Positions 36,786-48,416 of a DNA stretch of 64,000 nt are shown in pieces. Each line of letters begins with the position of its first letter. The first letter of the stretch is position 1. The stretch lies in contig CM038216.1 in the NCBI GenBank assembly GCA_021442155.1, positions 157,031,983 to 157,095,982 on the forward strand. Reading direction: 5' to 3'. Below the pieces are notes generated by a model that did no database searches, was not told the origin of the DNA, and saw nothing but the letters and a program-made list of their open reading frames with translations. The stretch is from Cymbidium sinense (taxonomy: Eukaryota > Streptophyta > Magnoliopsida > Asparagales > Orchidaceae). Made by a program: the position numbers and the translations under genes.

Positions 36786-37690
36786 GCTTTAATCTTCTCT
36801 AGGTCAATTTCAATCCTGTTGTATCAGACAACAAACGGTAGGAACTTCCCTAAAGTCACTCTGAATGCATAATTCAGAAGGTTCATTTTAAGGTTATATT
36901 GCCTTAACTACTTGAAAACTACTCTCAAGTCAAAGAGATGGCCTTTCTTTTCTTTAATTTTGACAACGAGATCGTTGACATAGCATTCGACATAGTGGTC
37001 AATGAGTTCATCAAAGATTCGGGTAATGGCCCGTTGGTATGTAGCATCGACATTTTTAAGGCAGAAAGCATGACCTTATAATAATAAATTCTGATTAGGG
37101 TTCTAAAGGTAGTGTTCTTTTTATATTTAGGTGCCATCTTTATTTGGTTATATCCAGATAACCATCCATGAAAGAGAAGAATGCATGAGAAGAGGCAATG
37201 TCCACCATTAGTTCTGGTATTGGTATTGGAAATTTTCTTTTGGACACGCCTTATTGAGATCCCTAAAATTGAAGCATATGCGAATTTGGCCATTTTTTTA
37301 ACTGGAATGACACTAGCCAACCAGGTGAGATATTTTTCTTCATGGATGAAACCAACATCAATTAGTTTCTTATCTCGAAAATGCTCAATCTTCAATTGGG
37401 GCATAAGAGCATTCTTGATAGGGTTAGCATCAGGCTATATTAGCTTATGAACTGCTACCTCAAGAGCTAATCCAGGCATTTCTTCATAACTCCATGCAAA
37501 TTAGTTCTTAAACTCATTGAGTAGCCTAACTAATTCATTGGTTTTAGATTCATTCTGTAAGGAGTTGATGTATGTTCGATGTGGATTGTCTTCAGTCCTA
37601 AAGTTGATTTCTTTGAGTTTGTCAATAGTTGATTTGATTTCTTCTTCGAATTCTAGAAGTGCATCTTTAACTTTGAGAACATCTGAAGTT
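36786..37690 (-). pseudogene. Reverse transcriptase of element C, decayed
   Basis: An open stretch at 37,404-36,925 mixes frames of the RT. FIHEEKYLTWLASVIPVKK is in frame, then a shift. The FHGWLSGYNQ-type stretch is near 37,165, where copy B has FMDGSS, so the catalytic Asp codon is disrupted here. Around 36,970-36,990 the YVDD site reads YVND: the third residue is changed, consistent with a CG to CA transition. The N-terminal part (37,690-37,430) resembles B but is broken. The element cannot have moved by itself since these changes. Confidence 0.87.
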
Positions 37691-38780
37691 TCTTAGCACA
37701 GCTCTTATTATGAGTTAATATGGTTTAAGAAGAACTTATTAGATTCCAAATGATTAGTGATGACCAGGTAGTAATCATCATCATTCACTGGACTTACTAT
37801 AACAAAGCTTAGTCCTAGTCTTAACTGAGAGCTTTTGAATTTATCTTCCCATAACTTTTCAAAGTACACTGACCTGTGCTTAGACCATGTATGTAGGATC
37901 AAACCTTTTTTTTTGGAAATTAAGGACACAAAGTGAGTACCAATCAAATGGTAATTCTATTAATTCTTTAAATAATTCAACCTCAAGCTCTACATCAACT
38001 TCTCAGCTTGAGAATGCTATTTCTAGATAAAACATTTGGGGCTTGGTATTTGCACATGCTTTGGGGGGTTCCTTAACTACCAAACCCTCAACTTTTTTTG
38101 AGGAAAGTGGGGTTAGAGCTAAGACACCCATATGCTTCCTAATAGTTTCATATAAAGAAGATTTAGATACACTCATGCTTTGCTTGGGGACTCAATCTTC
38201 ATCACTATCGAGCTCTAGTGTCACCTCCAATGGGATCTGCTGATGAAGAGAGCTGGTCAGTGTGCTAACCATAGAGGACTCATCCTCTGAACTAAATTCT
38301 AAGTTTATGTAGATAGCAGGTGTACTCCTGGATATTGGGATGAATCTCTTAGTAGGTGGTAGGTATATATGTCTTCCACCTTTGGGGTGGCCTCTAGACT
38401 TGCCTCTTCCTCATCTTGGTTGAGGTTGGGTCATCCTCCCCACTTGTTCGAATGGAGTAATGAATTGTAGGTGGAATCTAATCTTAGGCTCTATATCCTC
38501 CCTAAGGTCTTCTTCTTGTTCCATTTTCTATTTTTTTTTTCACTTTTGTTTTCTTTTTATTTTCTTTCTTCTTCTTTCTTTCCTTTTTCTTTTTCTTTTT
38601 TATATTGACTAAGTTCATGAGAGAAGATATTTTGTTTTTTAGGGAGATAATAGGGTGCATCATCAAAAATCATGACCTCATGAATTGCAAATGGCTTGAG
38701 ATCTCTTTTGACAAAATACTTGACTCCATCCCTTATTAACTTGATGCACTGATGTAGGGAGGATAGCACCATGTTATTTT
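37691..38780 (-). other. Protease-RT linker of element C
   Basis: Collinear with 5,061-6,099 of B. The frame at 38,772-38,557 ends in KKEKEKGKKEEERK, encoded by a purine-rich strand (38,520-38,610). The frame at 37,947-37,708 holds a segment with DDDYYLVITNHLESNKFF, shared with B. It is polyprotein spacer with unknown role, broken by stops. Confidence 0.55.
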
Positions 38781-39345
38781 CATGTATCCAAGGTCACCCT
38801 AACAAAGCATTGAAAGATGTATCCAACTCTATTATGTAAAACTTAGCTTCTATTTTCCAATCATCTATCTCTAAAGGCAATACTATGGAATCTAAGGCCC
38901 TCTCACCTTGTTCATTGAATACTTTCAACATCATCTTCTCTACTTGGAGTTTAAAGATGTTGATCCTTAGGTAGGCAAAGATTCTTAGACTCATAATGTT
39001 TAATGATTCCCTCGGATCAACCAATACTCTGGGTGGCCTAAACTTGCCAACATCTACAGTAATATAGAGGGGCAATTATGTTCTATTATCCCCATTAGTA
39101 AGTCTTCATCTGAGAATGTGACTCCTAGGACTTCCTTTGAAAAACATGCCTCTTTTCCAGCTAGATCTGTAGTGGCCAGCTGAGCTAAGCATATTTCAGG
39201 GTCAAGCAATGCTTTGACTAGTGACTTACTCATCTCTTTAGATAAGACAAGGGCATCATATATGCTTAACTTAACTGGAAACTTTCTAAGGTGTGTTAGG
39301 ATGTTGTAGTCAACTTTAGGTTGGTCCTTTACAAGCATATCCAAG
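38781..39345 (-). pseudogene. Aspartic protease region of element C, decayed
   Basis: The frame at 39,075-38,794 reads ITVDVGKFRPPRVLVDPRES, then LNIMSLRIFAYL, KMMLKVFNEQGERALDSIVL and WKIEAKFYIIELDTSFNALLG, a nearly full retropepsin-like domain. The active-site loop is DPRES where B has DPGAS: Gly and Ala are replaced by Arg and Glu, incompatible with the normal fold of the catalytic turn. The preceding frame (39,344-39,054) carries the conserved LRKFPVKLSIYDALVLSKEM block. The two frames overlap by 22 bp and are shifted. Confidence 0.83.
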
Positions 39346-40020
39346 GGTGGAGCATCTTGTGGAGGGGCTATCTCCTCACTAGAACCAATGACCTATTTAC
39401 CTTTATCTTGAGGTGCTACCCTAGGAGGTAGAACTTTACCACTACAGATGTTGGCTTCAATAACTTCTTATGATGAGGAGCTTGTGGAAAGTTCTACCTG
39501 CTCATTGGGCATGCCTACAGCTTATCCTAAAGGATCATCAGAGTCAGATGATTCTAAATTAATCTCAAGTGGTGAACCCTCAAGATTCAGAAAAGCTAAA
39601 TCCATTTTGAATCAGAGTAGAATTGATCAAAATTATTTAGATTATTATAGTTATGACTTGGAGAGCTATCAATAATAATAAAATCATTGAAACCATCAAA
39701 AGTAGATAAGATGTAAACAAAATCATTCTTCTTCATTGATTTCTTTAATTTTGGAGGTGGTACATAGAAATCAAGTAAAGTGAGCAAAGTGGCTTGGTCC
39801 CCACATCCGAGGATACAATGATCCTGCTAGTGGTGGAGCTAGTAGAAGTAGTAATTATAATGGTGAAAGGAAGAATGCAAGACTCAAATAGTGGTGATGG
39901 TATAGAACTATCTCGAGAATGTAATGGATACTGCTATTGATGGGCTTCCACCCTGCCTGAGTTGTCCCTAAAAAATGGAAAAACTTCCTTGGTGTTGGAG
40001 GTCTGAGTTGATTCACGCAC
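39346..40020 (-). other. Gag-protease linker of element C
   Basis: Homologous to 6,601-7,319 of B. Ser/Asn/Asp-rich spacer (SSPSHNYNNLNNFDQFYSDS near 39,650), no motif. Plus-strand frame 39,448-39,675 is a shadow. Confidence 0.5.
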
Positions 40021-41500
40021 ATCTAGAGAAAGCTTTTTGATTTTAGAGATGATCTTTTTAGATGTACAGGATAAAGAGATATCACAACTTTCTGTTATCT
40101 TGATAGGATTAGATGTATCTCTAAAGACTACTTTAATAGAACTAGAAGGTTGTTCTACTAAGTATTCTTTGGGGGTTAACTATGACTCCTGACATATAGC
40201 TACCCTCAAGCCAGTCATTGAAGGTAAAGCAATCCTCTAAGACATGGCCTAGTATGCGGTGGTAGGGGCAGTAGTTAGGATCATCACTACTACCCACTTC
40301 ATTTATCTTTTTAGGCTTGGGTAGCTAGAAATCAAGCTTCTTAAGAAAGTTCTTGAAAATCTTTCTGATCACCTTCCTCTTAAATGAGTATGGCTTGATG
40401 AGTTTATCAAGAAGAATAGGTGGAAAGTACCTACCTGGTGGTAAATACTGATAGCGCTACTACACGAGCTATTGTGGTGGCCTTTATGGTGGCCAAGGTA
40501 GTGGAAGAGGAGGTGGGAGTGGAGGCTGTTGAACTCTAGGCCTCAAACTATACTCTCACTAGCTGCTTCCCCATATTCACTACTACCATTATTTTTGGCT
40601 TCTTCTCAAACACTTTCTATGGCTTGAGCTTGGATGACTAGTCTGAGAAAGTTAATTATTTGGCTTTCTCTTGTAGGTTAGCCATCTTCGATTAATTTCT
40701 AAATATCTTTATGGTAAGCCCTTTGAGTATGAGGATCGAGCCATTGATATTCTTGAGAAGAATCTCAATGGCATGTCGCTTTGCAGTGGTTTGTATTTCA
40801 TGCTTAGGTTTTGCCATCTAAAAATATAATCAAAAAGGGACTTGTTGGATCTTTATTTCTCTACAACAAGGTCCCCTACAGTTACTCTCTACTGTGCTCC
40901 TATGAATTTCTTAGTGAAGAGCTACTTTAAGTAGGCAAAAGACTTCATCGAACTATTGGGCAATTCAACATACCAATTAAATTCTACTCCAAAAAGGCTA
41001 CTAACAAACTGTCAGAAGAGTAAAGCATTGCTACCACTGGCATTGAAATAGTTGGCTCTAAAGTGTGCTATATGCTGCTTAGGGTGGTGAAACAAAACCC
41101 TTGGGGTATTAAACTACATCAAATTCCTCCAAGTAGGGTCTACCCTTTGGAACCGATGAGCTCCCTTAGGTTTGCACCAATGCTTCCTTCACTTGTTGTT
41201 CTACCATGTGCTTGATGTCTTTTTCATGCATAGAGGTATTGTTTACCTTCCTATGCAAGCTACTGACATCTTCATCCATAGGAGTAGTGCTCTTGGGATG
41301 ATCTAAGATGTGCACTAACTCATGTTTATTGGCCACCATAAGAGTAAGTTGTGAGACGGGTGCTTGGTTCTACAATGCTAAGACCACTGCCATCAACTCC
41401 TCTACTCTCCTGTCCATCCTATCGATCTGATTATCTTTAAGTTAGATTTGTTGGAGGTGACGTTGAGTTGAGTTTGATGTCTCACCTTCCTAAACTACAA
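40021..41500 (-). pseudogene. Gag of element C, decayed
   Basis: The minus strand near 40,290-40,210 encodes DPNYCPYHRILGHVLEDCF, a C-x2-H-x4-H-x4-C zinc-knuckle-like site that is complete here and has lost its last Cys in B. The capsid-type Gag region lies at about 41,130-40,650 with VEFNWY near 40,980, matching B. The N-terminal part runs to about 41,500. It would package element RNA. Frameshifts break it, and no long open frame remains. Confidence 0.78.
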
Positions 41501-43240
41501 TGTCTTGAGCTTCCTAGCTAAGATGCTCCCTATGCAAGGTTCCTCGAGTATCTACCATATAGACTTTAACAATGTCATCTAAAAGGTCATCTTCATCGAT
41601 ATTGAAATATAGTATACCACCCCCCCTCCCCCCCACCCTTCCTCCTTGGTTAGAATGGTCATCTCTAACTATCTGCCTCACAACAACATGATAGTCCTCC
41701 AAAATCTCATCTCATGATTTATCATTCACTCTACCCAGGACTACTGGGACATAAGCTGAGTGGTGACTCACAACTAGACTATGCTCTGAAGAAGTGATGC
41801 ACTGTATATTCTAGATGGTAGGAGTGCTATCTCTAACCGGCTCAACAATCATGGGAGTCAACCCGATATCTCCTTTATCTTTCTCTTCTGGCTATGGTGG
41901 TAGAGTGACTACTATGCTCTTGGGCCATTACTCCTTCTTCTCCACTGTTGGGATGGTAGGTCGAGCAGGGGGGCTCGGCCTCACATCAACTGGTAGGGTA
42001 GATGGAATGTGGTCTTTAAGACATAATCATATCACTAAGAGGGATGCTCTTTCTCCAGATACTGACTTGTGGTACTTGGTTGGCACCTCAGATGAGGGGA
42101 CATGAACAAGTGATGGTGGTGTGAGTGGAGCAGTGTATTGGTGGTGACATCGGCTGCCTCTCCATCGAAGATCTTTTTCTATGGATGTAATCGATGAGTA
42201 CTATCCTGTCTGAGTGATCAGCTCCATCAGCTCGCTAAGTAGAATGGTCAATCAATGTTGAAGCAACCAACTATCTGGCCAACCTCCTCCTGTCTCTCAT
42301 TTCTGCTTAGGCAGCAACCTTGGCCTCCATGGACTTCTCTCTATAGATCTGATCTCTAACACTCTTAGGGATCACTTGGCTCAAATCATGCAAAGTGGCA
42401 AACTTAGAATGTCCATGAGTTCTCCCTACTCTCCTGAGCATGGACCTTAGACCAGCATAGGATTTTCTCCTATCCCTATCCGATGTCTCATACTCCATGG
42501 GTCGTGGGGTGATGCTGCTATCTTTCTAATATCCTCCTCTCCCTTTACAGCTGAAAAGGGGTGAAACCTACTGCCACCAAGAAGGGGAGAGGTCTCATGG
42601 ATGGATCCTTCTTCAACTACATGGGAGGCCTCCCCAACTTCTTTGGATATGCACTTGTAGTACCTCTTGATCTTCCTATTCTTGTTATGGCACTGAGTCT
42701 TGGTCAAAGGTGCAAGGCAGGAGCTAGAAATGACCTCAAAGGTGGGGGAGACAATCTCATAAGCTGGAATTGACTTCCCATTAAAGATTGGGGTTGTTGT
42801 AGAGATGATACTAGTCCTAATTGAAGCTATGGAATGTATAGATAGTACTCATTACAGAGGAACCTCTAAGGCCTTCCTCTTTAGGGAGGGACTCAGTATC
42901 TAAATGAAGGTCAAACTGTAGAATTGGCTTGTCGTCAACCACCTCCTCCCTGCTAACTGTACTAAAGGCAAGTTCATCACATGTGACTTTCAAGTGTTCA
43001 AAGGCCAAGCCAAACTTGATAAAGGGGGATAAGGTGAGTATGGCTGATCCATGGCCAAATCCACACCCAAGGTGAAAGAGAAAATGAGCTTTTTAGTAGA
43101 CATGATGATATTGCTTGAGAGAAGTGGGAACAGAGCTTTCTTCTTCACTATTGGAAAAGAAGGGTGTATATTAGACTTTCTTTTGATTGTTGTTCTTTTA
43201 TTTGATTTTGAATTGGAACTCTCATTTAACAAATTTAATT
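41501..43240 (-). pseudogene. ORF1 of element C (upstream of gag), decayed
   Basis: The fullest copy of the extra frame. Order on the minus strand: 43,232-42,990 (SNIHPSFPIVKKKALFPLLS, FTLGVDLAMDQPYSPYPP); 43,008-42,817 (AFEHLKVTCDELAFSTVSRE, LQFDLHLDTESLP); 42,707-42,447 (SIHETSPLLGGSRFHPF); and 42,498-42,307 (RSMLRRVGRTHGHSKFATLH, then DLSQVIPKSVRDQIYREKSM). F and B share these blocks, so this was a real protein. I recognise no catalytic motif. It fits the ORF1 of Ogre-type elements by position. The boundary with gag is uncertain. Confidence 0.62.
41618..41645 (-). other. G-rich run, potential G-quadruplex, in element C
   Basis: The plus strand is a C-rich run of about 28 bases, so the minus (coding) strand has GGG, T, seven Gs, A, seven Gs. 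That has enough G-runs to fold a quadruplex. Copy B at 8,960-8,975 has only CCCTCCCC, so the run expanded in C. It falls in decayed gag/ORF1 sequence and may be an assembly-sensitive homopolymer. Confidence 0.55.
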
Positions 43241-43631
43241 ATGTTAAATGGGGTTCATGTGTATGTTGGAGAGATTTATGATTTTGGAGAAGAATGTTCT
43301 GCTTTTCTTTTGAACTTCAATGGAATCTTGAAAATGTTGGATGAACCTTACTTTGTCAAGCTAGTGATAAGAGGTTCATGATTTCATTTGATTTATTTTT
43401 GGGTGATTTCTTTAGTTAATTTTATTTTACCTATTGGAGAGCCAATAAGGGTTTTAACACCAATTTGGAGTGAGGTCCTTAAACCTGAAGGATGCTGGCC
43501 ACCTTTACTTAAGGGTGAAATAATCAAGGTGTCCAATGAAAAGGATGGTAGTCTTGGACTTATATATAATATAAGTGCACTATCTATGTTTAGAGATAAT
43601 GATTGACTACTAAAGATGGAGAGAGGAACTC
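43241..43631 (-). other. Leader of element C with a single stem-loop
   Basis: Same layout as the B leader. Inverted repeat at 43,341-43,379: ATGAACC on the left and GGTTCAT on the right are perfect complements, with weaker inner pairing. Outer sequence at 43,470-43,510 matches the B and E leaders. Plus-strand and minus-strand frames here (43,187-43,638) are not coding. Confidence 0.6.
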
Positions 43632-43649
43632 TCCCCAATGGAGTTGCTA
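43632..43649 (-). promoter_or_regulatory. Primer-binding site of element C
   Basis: The minus strand reads TAGCAACTCCATTGGGGA directly inside the LTR end, close to the TGGCGACTCCACTGGGGA-type site for a tRNA-Arg primer. Position and spacing match elements B and E. Confidence 0.72.
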
Positions 43650-43657
43650 GAAAAATC

Positions 43658-46600
43658 TATGTATTTTAATTTGGAGTCATAGGGACATCATGCAGATCTT
43701 AAGAGATACTTATTGAAGTAATCGAGTACAACATTAAGGTATGATGGTCTATCTCAAAAGATGAAAAATATCACCCTACAATGGACCTAATCACCTAATA
43801 AAGACTCTCTATGAAAGAAAACTTTCATAGTAATTATATCCTATGAAATAAGAATTTCCTAAGAATACTCTCGATTAAAGTAATCAATAAATATCTCCAA
43901 AGATTTGAAAGCTAGACTATCAAAGAATTATGTATTTATGGAAAGTCAAGTGGGAGAGTTCAAGTGGAAAGTTTTATTTACAAATTCTAAAGGAGGATAA
44001 GTAAGGAGCACTCATGATACTAGAAAGCCTGGTAAGTGCTCCAATCTACCCTATAGTGAGGCTTTACATATTTGAAAGAGAGAGCTTACTTTTGTTTAAG
44101 TTGGAATCTTTATTATAATACTAGGACTTATAGTCCATCAACACAAGATTGTGGAAATGCCTAAGAGGTGAGGGACTTATACTCATAGCCCGAAAGAAAT
44201 AAATAGCATCAAAAAATAAATCTATGGTTCCTTAGCAAAAGCTAAAAGCATGATCTAAGTCTAATAAAAAAGGTGGGACATAGTGGTTTACCTCCACAAG
44301 AGAGGATAAACCATCCTTCTTTGACTTACAAGCCGAGTGGTCAAAGAACACCTCTTTCGCTTTAAAATCATGTAGTTTGGTCTTATGCAAATGTATGATA
44401 ACTAAGCTATTATTTAATTAGGAAGAAAGGGAGAATCCTAAACTCACTCTCTAAGAGACTAGATCATGACTGACAAGAAAATATTACTTAAACTAATGTA
44501 AAATTTACAATCTTTACACAATTTTTTGACACATTCATTTTAGACATAAGTTTTAAGACAATTATGCCTATATGAATAATGAAATAAGATTGTGGACTAA
44601 ATCAGTGGGAGGAGGTGTTCTCCATTATAAGGGATGCCCTCAAAGGTCAAAAATTTCTCTATCGTGTAAGAATAGAGACCCTCATTATTCAAGAGTAAAA
44701 TAAGAGTTTATGCATGATGTTATAACATTCGACATTTAGGTAAGGGGATGTTAAATCTTTTATTTATTTTGATTATATCATGGAATTTAAAGTGAGGTTA
44801 TGAGTTGTATTAAAATTTAGTTATGAGTTGCTAATGGGGGTAGAAAAATTATTTTTATTCTAAAGAGCCTACCATATCTAGGCTACACATTCAATCATCA
44901 AGCTTTAAGAAACCTATGAAAAATATGCCATTTCTATTGGACAAATTAAACACAATAATCAAACTTTTTAAATTTCATAAAAGAATAAGAGGTCGACGTG
45001 GCCAAGTACCATCGTACACCCTAGAAAAGAAAATAAGTTGGGTAGCCGAGCTCTACCCTTTTACAACCTAAAATATAAAAATAATTATTATAATTATAAT
45101 AAAAATAAATTCTATGGGGGTCTTCATTCTTTATCTTTTATTCCTCTTCATGATTTTGGATTAATTTGCTCTAGGCTTCATAAGGGCCTCCCAGGTCTCT
45201 ACCTTCAAGCCACTGCTCATCCTAAACCAATAGCACTAATCCTAATCCTAGTAACAAAAATTACAGATACATTTAAAATAAAATCTAACTATACTTGCAA
45301 AACAAATAGTAGCTAAACAAATATGTAAACCAAGAAATTATATTTCATATATTTGGACTTAACACTATACACATAGGTAACCAAGCCCACCAGTCCTAAT
45401 TGGATTGTTCTTAGGGGAACAAGCAACATGAAAGCAAGAACATTTATATTTATATATTATTTCAACTGCACCTTTAGAATAACCCCTACATAAAACATTA
45501 TTAGGCTAATAGTGACCTAACATCCAGTCTATACATAAACAATCCTAACATTGAGTCTAAAATATTACATCACAAAATAAAACATAACATAACAACATAC
45601 ACCATCCTAACTTAGAGCTAGAAGTGGTGACTTAGTATTCTAATGTGTGTACTAAGGTTTGGTGTGGTATGTCTTAGCTATGCTTTAGGATTATGATTAT
45701 CTAATTCTAATAAAGCATTATTGACTGATCAAACATTATGGATTATTTTTATTAAATTTTGCTCTGTTTAGTCTTTCCAAAATGGATTTACTTATATTTT
45801 TTAAATTTATCTATAATTAGTTATGAATTTTGAAAGTTTTGATCATTTAATCCTATTTTTAATACTTAATTAACCTCATAAATCATCGGCACCATGCGAA
45901 AGCTGACTCGATAATGCTTTCTAAATGGCACCATGAGATAGGTTATTTAAAACATTCAATGCAGTAGCTAACTCAACCTGTCATCCGATCTCAAAGCATG
46001 TGGTTTCAAAGGATTAAATCAAGAAATCTAATGGAATAAATCATGGATGTTTATTCTAATCAAGCAGAATGGTCCCCCGAGCACCAAAAGTTGACACCAT
46101 CTACCTTCCACTACTCGAGCTGAGCTCATTGGAGGTCGTAATATGGTGAGATTGACTCTAAAATGAGTGGGGAGGAGATTTAAGAAGATCATGTAGTAGA
46201 AATTATGTAAAATCCCATTTCATTTAACAAAACACCAACACCTAATGGGAAAATCTATGATTTCTTGATTTTTACCTCACCGGAGCTAAATATCGGTGGT
46301 CCTTGACTCAGGTAACTTCATCTTGAAGAGTTAAAGCCCGTTGAGCAGATATCATGCTACCTCCTCGTCGATTCCTCTATGGACCAAACACCACCTAAAG
46401 CTCACCCGAGTTCATCTTAGAGTTCCTTTTGGTGATCAATTCATTTTGACTCACCCAAGTGAGAGGAAGGTGTGGGAAGAGTTAATTTATATTTTGTGCA
46501 ATTTTGGAGAGCTTAGACAGACAAGACTCTCTATTTCACTCAATGGTTGGTCTCACCGATGATGGAGTGCACCAAGGATTCTATGAAGGGTTTGGTTCTA

Positions 46601-48040
46601 CTTAGACTACTTTGAGGATGCCCTCTGTGAAGTTTGAATGGATGAGGAGGAGTATACTCTTCTCCCTAAGTGAACCAAAGGCTGATATTGGCTCGGCCTT
46701 TCACTCCAGTGTAGGTGGTGAGTGGATTGTGAGGTGGAGGTGCTTGAGTGGCTGAGGCAGTGGCATGGATTGGCATGGGGTGTACCTCCCCCTCCAAGTG
46801 AACAAATGGAGAGCCAAGGGCGAACTCACCTTATCATGGCCAAAAGTTGAACCCAACAGCCTTGGGTTAGGTTGGGTCAGAGGTCCACATGTCCAAGAAG
46901 GGCCAATAATGGCTACCGAGGCATGGGAGTGGGAGAACCCATCCAAATGGGGATTTTATCTCATTCGGGTGGCTTGGTTCTAGGGTTTTGGCCTAACTAG
47001 GTTCACCATAGGTTGGGCCAATTTGATTAGACCCATGGTAACCTAAGGATGAGTCATGCCAAGTTTGGTTAGGTTTGGACTTGGATTAGATGGGTTTGGC
47101 TAATATGTTTCAAATTAGGTTCAATTGGATTAGGTTGACTCAATTTGACCCATAGGTTCAACTTGGGTAAATTGGTCAAATTGGTTTAGTTTGATTCAAT
47201 TAAATGCAATTAGGGTATCCAAGATGATCAACAATCATTATGGAAGGAGTTGGATTGGTTGATTCAATCTAATTTTGGTTGGTTTGAAGTTTGAGTTAAT
47301 TTGGTCATTTAGGCTACTTTGGGTCAAGTGGACCAATTGGGTTAATTGAGTTGAATTAGTGGAATTGGGTATTGATAAGAGTTCAATGGTGAATTTAGGG
47401 TTGATTGGTGGTCTTGATTGTAATTGATTTGGGTTGGATTAGATTTTGGCTCATTTGGACTCTTTGGGTCAAATGGGCTAACTTAGAATGTTTGGATTCA
47501 TTTGATTCAATTGGTTTGATTGCAAGTATTGGAAGGGTTTGAAATGATCTATTGAATGATTGGAGTGTTTAAGGAAAATCACATTAGGTTTAGTTTGTTT
47601 GAATGGGTTTTGGGTTGGATCCATAGGATCATGGTGGAATTAACTTAGGTTAGGGGCTAAGTTAATTTGGCTTGGAGCTTGGATATAAAACAAAAATACA
47701 ATTTGAGGTTGGTTGTGTTTAATTCATAGGAGTCTTAGATTTGGATGAGTGGACAAGCATGGGTTTTGGTTTAAGTCATATGATAGGTAAGACCTATTTG
47801 TTCTAAAGTGTATCCTACATTTAAGGCATCACTTCCTAAGTCTCTAGGCTTGGGTTAAGTGTTCTCTTAGTTGCTAGAAGTATCTCATAATTAGGAAAAT
47901 CTTACACATGCATGGCTTAATCTTTGAGACAAGCATAACAGGATCAACCAGATAGCACATGCTTGATGAAATAAGTGCCTACAAAGTTCCTAAGCTTAAG
48001 ATGAGGAAGGTCAATCCTCACTCCAAAAGTGAGGTCAACA
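43658..48040 (-). repeat. 5' LTR of element C, shortened to 4.4 kb by an internal deletion
   Basis: On the minus strand it starts TGTTGACCTCACTTTTGGAG at 48,040 and ends about 8 bases before the PBS. It is collinear with the shared LTR (26,913-33,790), except that alignment jumps near 45,700 from the equivalent of about 29,050 to about 31,010. About 2 kb of AATTAATTA-rich and CTGGACATCC-repeat sequence is therefore missing. A 60-bp stretch near 47,905-47,965 (CATGGCTTAATCTTTGAGAC) is absent from the other LTRs at that point. Confidence 0.83.
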
Positions 48041-48416
48041 CATACACTATGGACAATTGAAAATGTTGTTAGAGACAATGATGCCCTCTATAATCATGCA
48101 CTTCCATCTGCTCACAATATTTTGTGAGTAATTATTAAATTTAATATTTGGGCAAACAAAATAGTGATTAAGCTATCCATATGAAAGATAATTTAAAATT
48201 TCCAATTATGTGGTTTGCCTAATGAATATCTAAATTATCATAATTAAAATTTTGTAGAGACTTGTAATGAAATAAAATATACTAATCTCCAACAATATAA
48301 TTTACCATTATCTCTTCTCATTTTTCAATCATATAAGACAAAGAATTAACTCAAATATTTACCCAATGACATTGTCATAAATTGGAATGATTTTAAATTT
48401 TTTTTAGAACACTTCA
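48041..48416. repeat. Segment X, copy 2, next to the LTR of element C
   Basis: Aligns with 502-859: shared words include CCCTCTATAATCATGCACTT-like sequence, GTAGAGACTTGTAATGAAAT and ACCCAATGACATTGTCATAA. It has about 30 bp (near 48,170-48,210) that copy 1 lacks. Homology ends around ACACTTCA at 48,416, beyond which the two flanks differ. Interpretation is as for copy 1. Confidence 0.7.

Larger units (their letters stand above)
26913..48040 (-). mobile_element. Element C: minus-strand Tat/Ogre-like copy with both LTRs
   Basis: 5' LTR 48,040-43,658, PBS 43,649-43,632, leader, ORF1, gag, protease, RT, RNase H, aRNH, integrase, 3' untranslated region, and 3' LTR 33,790-26,913, which is also the 5' LTR of B. 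It is the most complete copy in the window in domain order, yet every domain is disrupted. The two LTRs differ by a 2-kb deletion and many substitutions, so the copy is old. No target-site duplication can be tested, because the inner LTR runs directly into element B. Confidence 0.82.
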
